From positions 1 to 64,000 of the forward strand of contig NZ_NESG01000009.1 of NCBI RefSeq assembly GCF_002778275.1: a stretch of DNA of 64,000 bases, read 5' to 3'. Position numbers and translations under genes: made by a program. This document shows, one piece after another, positions 57,995 to 64,000 of the stretch; position 1 is the first letter of the stretch; every line of letters starts with the position of its first letter. The notes beneath the pieces are model-generated. The model saw nothing but the letters and a program-made list of their open reading frames with translations. It was not told the DNA's origin and made no database searches. The stretch comes from Limnohabitans sp. G3-2. Lineage in GTDB: Bacteria; Pseudomonadota; Gammaproteobacteria; Burkholderiales; Burkholderiaceae_C.

Positions 57995-58192
57995 TTGGCC
58001 ACACCCAACTACGGATTCGAAAAACGCCAGAAAGAACTGGCCAAGAAACGCAAAAAAGAAGACAAGCTCAAAGCCAAGTCCGACCGCAAATCGGGCCTGT
58101 TGGCGGAAGACGGCTCGGAAATTGTGAGCGAAGAGGTGGATGCCGACACGGCAGCGACGGGTGCGGCCGAGTCACCCACGCCGGCCACCTGA
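57995..58192 (+). CDS. Small Lys-rich hypothetical protein, 65 aa
   Basis: Starts ATPNYGFEKRQKELAKKRKKEDK after the initiator, a pattern seen in short conserved Burkholderiales proteins, then an acidic Ala-rich tail. TTG 57995 is supported by AGGAG 5 nt upstream. Function unknown. Confidence 0.7.
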   Translation: MATPNYGFEKRQKELAKKRKKEDKLKAKSDRKSGLLAEDGSEIVSEEVDADTAATGAAESPTPAT

Positions 58193-58304
58193 GCTGTCGC
58201 CGCCAGCCATGGGCCTTGAGGGGGCGGTGCCCTCGACGCGAAACCCACTCGCAGACCCCTTGCAGACCGATCGCCCTGAGGGGGGCTGCCAAAAAGTCTT
58301 GCCC

Positions 58305-59363
58305 CTATTGGGTTTGCACCAAGGTTTTGGCCATTAACAGCATGTCGGCCATGCTGTGGCTGGCAGGGGTGACCTGCGGGGCTTGGGCGTAATGCACAAA
58401 GTTGTTGCCCGTGGACGTCTCATAGCCTGGATCGTAATGACCGGACAGCAACTCGGTCACCACCTCGCGCATTTCACCCCGCTCAATGCGTTCTTGCCAG
58501 CCTTGGACCACGGCCTTGCCCCGCAATGCTGTCAGGCGCTCCAGTCGGTCGGCAAACAGGGCACGGTCTTCCGTGAAAAAAGCATAGTCTTCGAGCAGCA
58601 AATTCACCCGGTTGTCCAGCGTCAAGTCCACGCGCAGACAGGGGCTGGCCCGCATGGCCACCATCAACTCGGCGGGCACCGTCAAGTTGCCCACCTTTTT
58701 GCTTTCGGCCTCCACAAAAACTGGCTTGTCTGCGCTGAAATGGCGCAAAGCATCCCAAACCTGGGTGTCAAAAGCTTTTTGTGTGGGCTGCGCTGTGCCG
58801 GGGATCAGGCCCAGCACCGAACTGCGGTGGCAGGCGATGGCTTCCAAGTCCAGCACCTGGGCACCCTCTTGGGCCAAAGCCTGCAGAAGCCGTGTTTTGC
58901 CTGAACCGGTGGGGCCACACAGCACCTTGAATTGCAGCCTTTGTGCTTGCAATGGGGTGTCAGCCATCACCGCCTTGCGAAAGGCCTTGTAGCCGCCTTC
59001 GATCAAATGGACTTTGAAGCCAATTTGGCCCAAGATCAACGCCAGCGAGTTGCTGCGCTTGCCGCCGCGCCAGCAGTACACCAAGGGCTGCCAGTTTTTG
59101 GGCTTGTCCATCACATGGGTTTCGATGTGGCGGGCGATGTTTTTGGCCACCAGGGCCGCGCCCACTTTCTGCGCTTCAAAAGGGTTGACTTGCTTGTACA
59201 GCGTGCCCACCCGGATGCGCTCTTCGTTGTTCAGCGAAGGCCAGCTTTGGGCACCTGGCAGGTGGTCTTCGTCGTGTTCGCCCTCTGAGCGGGCATCGAG
59301 GATGGCGTCGAACTGCTGGAGTTGGGCCATGGCCTGTTCGGCCGAAATCAGGTGAACGCTCAT
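58305..59363 (-). CDS. mnmH: tRNA 2-selenouridine/geranyl-2-thiouridine synthase
   Basis: SelU/MnmH of 352 aa, which replaces sulfur of 2-thiouridine at tRNA position 34 with selenium via a geranylated intermediate. An N-terminal rhodanese domain with catalytic Cys in YCWRGGKRS, then a P-loop domain with CGPTGSGKTRLL. ATG 59363 overlaps the TesA stop (ATGA). No selD is visible in this window. Confidence 0.92.
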   Translation of the reverse strand: MSVHLISAEQAMAQLQQFDAILDARSEGEHDEDHLPGAQSWPSLNNEERIRVGTLYKQVNPFEAQKVGAALVAKNIARHIETHVMDKPKNWQPLVYCWRGGKRSNSLALILGQIGFKVHLIEGGYKAFRKAVMADTPLQAQRLQFKVLCGPTGSGKTRLLQALAQEGAQVLDLEAIACHRSSVLGLIPGTAQPTQKAFDTQVWDALRHFSADKPVFVEAESKKVGNLTVPAELMVAMRASPCLRVDLTLDNRVNLLLEDYAFFTEDRALFADRLERLTALRGKAVVQGWQERIERGEMREVVTELLSGHYDPGYETSTGNNFVHYAQAPQVTPASHSMADMLLMAKTLVQTQ

Positions 59364-60010
59364 TTCAATTGTTTCTTCAAAGTGGGCCAAACGTTGGCCA
59401 GAAGACGGGCTTGGGCCGCCTCATTGGGGTGGATGCGATCGGCTTGGAACCATTTGAGCGGCTCGGGGTCATCGCCCACCCCTTTCAAAAAGAAGGGAAC
59501 CAGGGCCGCCTTTTGACTTTGGGCCACTTGGGCGTAGGCCGCCTCAAACTGGCGCGCCATGTCGGGGCCGTAATTGGGCGGCATGTGCATGCCCAGCAGC
59601 AGCACCTTGGCGCCAGCAGCTTGGGCTTGTTGGGCCATGTTCAACAAGTTGCCTTGCGTCATGGTCATGGGCAGGCCGCGCAAAGCATCGTTGCCCCCCA
59701 GCTCAATGACCACATGGCTGGGCTGGTGTTTCTTGAGCAAGGCGGGCAGGCGCGAGCGTCCGCCTGAGGTGGTGTCTCCGCTGATGCTGGCATTGATGAC
59801 TTGCGTGCCTGGTTTTTCTTGGGCCACTTGTTTTTGCAGCAAGGCCACCCAGCCCGTGCCACGGGACAAGCCATATTCGGCGCTCAAAGAGTCGCCCAGC
59901 ACCAATATGCGCTGCTCTGAAGCGGCTTGAAGCGCCGCGGCAAAGCCCCAGCCAACCAGGGCCAGCAGGGTCCAGTTAAAGTGGCGTCGTCTCAACAAAG
60001 GTGTGTGCAT
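59360..60010 (-). CDS. tesA: TesA-like SGNH esterase/arylesterase
   Basis: Periplasmic GDSL hydrolase of 216 aa. A signal segment (FNWTLLALVGWGFAAALQA) precedes VLGDSLSAEYGL with the nucleophilic Ser, the Gly and Asn blocks in GGNDALRG and the catalytic DRIHPN. ATG 60010 is chosen; its start codon overlaps that of the divergent ABC gene inside CATG. Confidence 0.9.
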   Translation of the reverse strand: MHTPLLRRRHFNWTLLALVGWGFAAALQAASEQRILVLGDSLSAEYGLSRGTGWVALLQKQVAQEKPGTQVINASISGDTTSGGRSRLPALLKKHQPSHVVIELGGNDALRGLPMTMTQGNLLNMAQQAQAAGAKVLLLGMHMPPNYGPDMARQFEAAYAQVAQSQKAALVPFFLKGVGDDPEPLKWFQADRIHPNEAAQARLLANVWPTLKKQLK

Positions 60011-60707
60011 GCCTGAATCCATCATCGCCGTGCGTGGCGTCTCCAAAAGTGTGCAAGATGCCAGCGGACAGCTGGACATTTTGCGCGATATCGATTTTTC
60101 GTTGAACGCCGGGGAAACTGCTGCCATTGTCGGTGCTTCTGGCTCGGGCAAAAGCACCTTGTTGGCGATTTTGGCGGGTCTGGACACGCCCAGCCGCGGG
60201 CAGGTGGTGCTGGCCGGGCAGTCGCTCTTCGATTTGTCTGAAGATGAAAGAGCCGCCGTGCGGGCCCAACATGTGGGCTTTGTGTTCCAGAGTTTTCAGC
60301 TCATGCCCAACCTCACCGCACTCGAGAATGTGATGCTGCCCTTGGAGCTGGCCAATCGGCCGGATGCCCGCCACCAGGCCACAGCCATGCTCGAGCGCGT
60401 GGGCCTGGGCGCGCGCCTGAAGCACCTGCCCAAAGTCTTGTCGGGCGGTGAGCAGCAGCGCGTGGCCTTGGCGCGCGCATTTGTGGTCCAACCCGATCTG
60501 CTGTTGGCCGATGAGCCCACAGGCAGTTTGGACCACGCCACCGGCGGGGCCATCATGGACCTGATGTTCGCGCTCAACCGCGAGCAGGGCACGACCTTGG
60601 TCTTGGTCACGCACGACCGCCAGTTGGCCGCGAAGTGCGAACGCAGCTTGGTGATTCAAGCCGGGCGGCTGACCGAGGCCCCCGGCCCTTCGGCGGACCA
60701 ACGATAA
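60009..60707 (+). CDS. YbbA-like ABC transporter ATPase
   Basis: Product of 232 aa with Walker A GASGSGKST, signature LSGGEQQRVALARA and Walker B LLLADEPTG; LolD/MacB-like family. In E. coli ybbA is divergent from tesA and followed by the permease ybbP. Here the tesA partnership is kept but the next gene is rlmB, so no permease accompanies it. Start ATG 60009; AAAGGTG is upstream. Confidence 0.88.
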   Translation: MPESIIAVRGVSKSVQDASGQLDILRDIDFSLNAGETAAIVGASGSGKSTLLAILAGLDTPSRGQVVLAGQSLFDLSEDERAAVRAQHVGFVFQSFQLMPNLTALENVMLPLELANRPDARHQATAMLERVGLGARLKHLPKVLSGGEQQRVALARAFVVQPDLLLADEPTGSLDHATGGAIMDLMFALNREQGTTLVLVTHDRQLAAKCERSLVIQAGRLTEAPGPSADQR

Positions 60708-60714
60708 TCTCGGG

Positions 60715-61449
60715 ATGTCATCCCACAAAGTGCTGTTCGGCTTTCATGCCGTGGGCGTTCGCCTCAAGATCGCCCCCCAATCCGTTGTTGAAATCCACTA
60801 CGAGGTCAGCCGCCGCGACGCCCGCATGCGGCAATTCATCGACAAGGCCCGCGATTCGGGCATGCGGATGGTCGAGTCCGATGGCGAGCGTTTGGCCAAG
60901 CTTGCCGGGGGGCATGGCCACCAAGGTGTGGTGGCCTTGGTTTCGCCCATTCCCCAAAACCACTCGCTGGACGATTTGCTCGACACCGTCGAAGGGCCGC
61001 CTTTGCTTTTGGTGCTGGACGGTGTGACCGATCCGCACAATTTGGGCGCGTGTTTGCGGGTGGCCGATGGTGCGGGCGCACACGCCGTGATCGCCCCCAA
61101 AGACCATGCCGCCGGCATCAACGCGACCGTGGCCAAAGTGGCCAGCGGCGCGTCCGAAACCATGCCCTATTTCATGGTCACCAACCTGGCACGGACCTTG
61201 GGCGAGCTCAAGGAGCGCAGCATCTGGGTCATTGGCACCAGCGGCGACGCGCCACGCAGCATTTACCAAGCGGACCTGAAAGTGCCCACCGCCTTGGTGT
61301 TGGGCGCAGAGGGCGACGGCATGCGCCAGTTGACCCGAAAGAACTGCGATGAGCTGGTCAGCATCCCCATGCGTGGCGCTGTCGAGAGCCTGAACGTGTC
61401 GGTCGCCAGCGGTGTGTGTTTGTACGAAGCTTTGCGCCAACGCAGCTGA
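60715..61449 (+). CDS. rlmB: 23S rRNA 2'-O-methyltransferase RlmB
   Basis: SPOUT enzyme that methylates G2251; 244 aa. N-terminal substrate-binding domain (VLFGFHAVGVRLK), then VLDGVTDPHNLGACLRVAD, LGAEGDGMRQLTR and IPMRGAVESLNVSVASGV, the three TrmH-family knot motifs. It begins 7 bp after the ABC gene. Confidence 0.95.
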   Translation: MSSHKVLFGFHAVGVRLKIAPQSVVEIHYEVSRRDARMRQFIDKARDSGMRMVESDGERLAKLAGGHGHQGVVALVSPIPQNHSLDDLLDTVEGPPLLLVLDGVTDPHNLGACLRVADGAGAHAVIAPKDHAAGINATVAKVASGASETMPYFMVTNLARTLGELKERSIWVIGTSGDAPRSIYQADLKVPTALVLGAEGDGMRQLTRKNCDELVSIPMRGAVESLNVSVASGVCLYEALRQRS

Positions 61450-61466
61450 ACCCCCAGGACCCTCCC

Positions 61467-61817
61467 ATGAACTCCTTTTTGACCCGCACGGCCCTTGCCG
61501 CAGCCCTCATGTCCTTGTTGTGGCTTGGTGCTTGCACCCAAGAGCAACAAAACAAGATCAGCCGAGACCTCCAGAATTGGACCGGCACCGATGGCGTGAT
61601 GGAAGTCTATGCCGGCGATAAAGTGGTGCGTCGCTTTTTGAAGGTGGACAAGATCAGCACCGCATTGGGCACCGAAGATGGCAAACCCCGTGCCTACCGT
61701 TATGGCTACGGTGTCCTGGACGAGAACCTGAACATGCAGGCAGACCCGGGCGAGAAAAAGGTCTACTTTGAGGTCAGCGACTTCACGAACTCGGTGTTTT
61801 TCGAGAACCCGCGCTGA
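61467..61817 (+). CDS. Small lipoprotein of unknown function, 116 aa
   Basis: Signal MNSFLTRTALAAALMSLLWLG with lipobox LGAC (Cys at about 23). The mature part is a mixed alpha/beta 90-residue domain with TGTDGVMEVYAGDKVVRRFL. No family recognised. ATG 61467 is preferred because it gives a clean lipoprotein signal. Confidence 0.75.
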   Translation: MNSFLTRTALAAALMSLLWLGACTQEQQNKISRDLQNWTGTDGVMEVYAGDKVVRRFLKVDKISTALGTEDGKPRAYRYGYGVLDENLNMQADPGEKKVYFEVSDFTNSVFFENPR

Positions 61818-61832
61818 TCCGCCAGGACGGGC

Positions 61833-62435
61833 TCAAACCCAGCCCAAAGCCCCGATGATGGCGCCAGCGCCAATCAGCCAAAGCAGGTGGATTTTGGTGC
61901 GCCAGACCAGGCCCATGGCCGCCAGCGTCAACAACCACAGGGGCCAGTCGCGTGCAGCTTGGTTGTGGCTGGCCGTGAGCAACCAGCCGGTAGACACGAG
62001 CAGGGCAATGACCACCGGCGCCATGCCCAGCTTGAAGGCTCTCACGCCCAGGTAGTCACGGTGCTTGTGGGCCCAGCGCGTGGCGGTGTACGTCAACACG
62101 GAAGAGGGCAGCATGATGCCCAAGAGGCTTAGGAACATGCCCAGCGCTGACAAGGCCACGCTGATCCAGCCCCCGCCCAAGCCTGCCGCGGCGTTCAAGC
62201 CCACGTTCCAACCCATCAAGCCCACAAACAGCACATTGGGGCCGGGTGCCGACTGTGCCAATGCGATGGAGGAGCTGAATTGTTGTTCGGTCAGCCACTG
62301 GTTTTCATCGACCAAAAACCGGTGCATGTCGGGTGCGGTGATGATGGCCCCGCCGACCGCCAACAAGGACAGTGACATGAAATGGTTGAACAGCGCCAAC
62401 CAATCGCCAAGGTCCAATTGAAGCGTCAAACTCAT
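61833..62435 (-). CDS. chrA2: Chromate transporter family protein, second half-type subunit
   Basis: Short ChrA (CHR) family protein of 200 aa with five to six hydrophobic segments. LSLLAVGGAIITAPDMHRFLV and SAPGPNVLFVGLMGWNVG are the CHR signature. It overlaps the upstream partner by ATGA; such short pairs act together as one transporter. Chromate or sulfate-type anions are assumed from the family. Confidence 0.82.
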   Translation of the reverse strand: MSLTLQLDLGDWLALFNHFMSLSLLAVGGAIITAPDMHRFLVDENQWLTEQQFSSSIALAQSAPGPNVLFVGLMGWNVGLNAAAGLGGGWISVALSALGMFLSLLGIMLPSSVLTYTATRWAHKHRDYLGVRAFKLGMAPVVIALLVSTGWLLTASHNQAARDWPLWLLTLAAMGLVWRTKIHLLWLIGAGAIIGALGWV

Positions 62436-63028
62436 GGCGCTGTCCTGTTCAGGGCTTCTTGGCGTGACAGCTGGACATAAGCCCATGCACAAGCCAGACT
62501 GCCGATGCCCAACAAGACCCACAGCAAGGGCCAGCGAAACAAACCCACGCCCGTGAAGGTGGTCAGCATCACGGCGGTGCAAAGTGGCAAGCCCAAGGGG
62601 TTGCGTTTCAAAGCGGAGATCAATTTGATGCCCGTGGCCGCAATCATGCCAGCGGCCACGGCGCCCATTCCGCGCAAAGCCCCTTGTGCCCAGGCCTGAT
62701 CCGACACGCTGCCAAATGCCAGCGCCAGCAGCAACAAAACGGCTGTGGGGGCCGCCAGCATGCCCGCCATCGCGGCCAGTGCGCCGGGCAAACCAAAATG
62801 CCGTCCGCCGACCATCAAACACAGGTTGATCACATTGGGGCCGGGCAAAATTTGGGCCACAGCCCATTCTTCAACAAATTGGGCGGGCGTCATCCAGCGC
62901 TTGCGCTCGACCAACTCGCGTTGGGCCACAGCCAAGACCCCCCCAAAGCCCTGCAAAGCCAACACGGTGAAAGAGACAAACAGGTCGGTTTTGGACTTGG
63001 GTTGGTTCAAGGGGATGTCATCGGGCAT
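62432..63028 (-). CDS. chrA1: Chromate transporter family protein, first half-type subunit
   Basis: Partner of the previous gene, 198 aa. FTVLALQGFGGVLAVAQRELVERKRWMT and ILPGPNVINLCLMVGGRHFGLPG are the matching CHR motifs. The two chains are homologous halves in opposite predicted topology. Confidence 0.82.
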   Translation of the reverse strand: MPDDIPLNQPKSKTDLFVSFTVLALQGFGGVLAVAQRELVERKRWMTPAQFVEEWAVAQILPGPNVINLCLMVGGRHFGLPGALAAMAGMLAAPTAVLLLLALAFGSVSDQAWAQGALRGMGAVAAGMIAATGIKLISALKRNPLGLPLCTAVMLTTFTGVGLFRWPLLWVLLGIGSLACAWAYVQLSRQEALNRTAP

Positions 63029-63073
63029 GCCCCCATTATCCCTTTGGGATTTCAGCCATGGCGTCAGCCCCGC

Positions 63074-63673
63074 TCACGCCCGGTGGTCTTCGTCCAGCCA
63101 AAGCAACTGACCGCGCCCACCTTCGTTCAACCGTTCCTTCAAGGCGGCAACTTGCGCCTCGGGTAATTCAAATGCCATGCCCACCAAGTGGCCATGCGTC
63201 ACCCCTGTCAATTGGGCTTGCGCCTGTTCCAGTTCCCGTCGCACCCAACCTTCCAGCGCATACGGGAGGCTGCAGGCCAAATGCGCCTGTGGGATCAGCG
63301 CCACCTTCTGCGCCGTGAGCAAAGCCTGCGCGACCGCATCAGTGTAGGCACGCACCAAGCCACCCGCGCCCAACTTGACCCCACCAAAGTAGCGGACCAC
63401 CGAGGCCATCACGCCCTCCAAGTCTTGATGCCGAAGCACTTCCAGCATGGGGCGACCGGCGGTGCCACCGGGCTCGCCATCGTCGTTGGCCGCCGACTGG
63501 CCACCGGCCATCAAGGCCCAGCAGACATGGGCCGCATCGGGGTGTTCTGCTTTGAGTTGCGTCACCCGCGCCACCGCCGCCTCTCGGCCCGAGACCGATT
63601 CGACGCAGGCGATGAAGCGGCTTTTTTTGACCACCAGTTCGTGGTGGGCAGGGCGGGCAAGGGCAAAAGGCAT
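63074..63673 (-). CDS. IMPACT/YigZ family protein
   Basis: Product of 199 aa. [30 protein letters not shown] and [19 protein letters not shown] are the IMPACT/UPF0029 signatures. A role in translation or proline peptide metabolism has been suggested for relatives; not established. ATG 63673 is preferred over the longer frame. Confidence 0.9.
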   Translation of the reverse strand: MPFALARPAHHELVVKKSRFIACVESVSGREAAVARVTQLKAEHPDAAHVCWALMAGGQSAANDDGEPGGTAGRPMLEVLRHQDLEGVMASVVRYFGGVKLGAGGLVRAYTDAVAQALLTAQKVALIPQAHLACSLPYALEGWVRRELEQAQAQLTGVTHGHLVGMAFELPEAQVAALKERLNEGGRGQLLWLDEDHRA

Positions 63674-63773
63674 ACCGCCATTGTCGGGCAGACCTGCCGC
63701 ATGCAATACCCGCTGCTTGTTCAAGCCCACCCCCAAACCCCTACACTAGCGGGTTATCCCGAGTGCCCGCCTA

Positions 63774-64000
63774 TGAACGCCTTTGTCGACGTCTCTTTTT
63801 TTCCGCGTGACGCCAAACCGCTGACCAGCTACCGCAAGTTCTGGGCGCAGCGCTTTGGCACGGCCCCGTTTTTGCCGATGAGCCGTGAGGAAATGACCCA
63901 ACTGGGCTGGGACAGCTGTGACATCGTGCTGGTGACGGGCGACGCTTATGTGGACCACCCCAGCTTCGGCATGGCGGTCATTGGCCGCATGCTGGAAAAC
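63774..64000 (+). CDS. YgiQ-family radical SAM protein, N-terminal part (cut by window end)
   Basis: First 75 codons only. [22 protein letters not shown] and the segment with [20 protein letters not shown] match the start of YgiQ/UPF0313 proteins. The CxxxCxxC motif would lie beyond the window. Confidence 0.85.

Overview
The window reads as a chromosomal segment of a GC-rich betaproteobacterium, most likely Burkholderiales, family Comamonadaceae (Limnohabitans/Rhodoferax-like). I infer this from gene order (sucA-sucB-lpd-zapE; ndk-rlmN-rodZ-ispG-hisS-yfgM-bamB-der-hfq-hflX-hflK-hflC-hisZ-purA) and from protein signatures, not from a database search. All of it except the first 12.6 kb is ordinary, densely packed core genome, with many ATGA-type stop/start overlaps.

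Region 1 (1-12578) is accessory and strikingly AT-rich. It holds two head-to-tail copies of one 6,693-bp integrative element; the left copy is cut by the window start. Each copy has a 460-aa tyrosine integrase next to the left attachment site, a small ORF overlapping it, a second and much smaller tyrosine recombinase on the opposite strand, a possible minimal HUH-type Rep-like protein, and a rightward set of small genes: two unknowns, a ClpP-fold lipoprotein, an H-NS-like protein lacking the usual DNA-binding motif, one more unknown and a secreted protein. The junction between copies and the right junction both encode the C-terminus VIEWE-stop, which is how GuaA (GMP synthetase) ends. I therefore read the array as inserted at the 3' end of guaA, a known island integration site; guaA itself lies outside the window to the left. 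The guaA-type terminator now sits to the right of the array at 12588. No capsid, packaging, conjugation, resistance or restriction gene is recognisable. The element may be a satellite-like or mobilisable integrative element with self-encoded replication, but that is inference.

Region 2 (12.6-26.4 kb): a PaiB-like flavoprotein, a TadA-haloalkane dehalogenase fusion, LD-carboxypeptidase, a small HTH regulator facing an MFS exporter across a spacer with two GGG/CCC palindromes, a RecQ-like helicase, a CoA transferase, a Bug/TctC binding protein, a VOC protein, an isochorismatase-like hydrolase and propionyl-CoA synthetase.

Region 3 (26.4-36.2 kb): the 2-oxoglutarate dehydrogenase operon with a structured leader, then zapE, two small genes and a DinG-type helicase that converges on bamD.

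Region 4 (36.1-57 kb): RNA modification (rluD, rluB, rlmN), chromosome segregation (scpB), ndk, isoprenoid synthesis (ispG), hisS, outer-membrane assembly (bamB), ribosome GTPases (der, hflX), hfq, the HflKC membrane complex, hisZ, purA, a phosphoribosyltransferase and a MetC-like lyase.

Region 5 (57-64 kb): a DUF2189 membrane protein, mnmH/selU, a TesA-like esterase divergent from an orphan YbbA-like ABC ATPase, rlmB, a lipoprotein, a split chromate transporter pair, an IMPACT-family protein and the start of a YgiQ-type radical SAM protein. No tRNA, rRNA or CRISPR array was seen.
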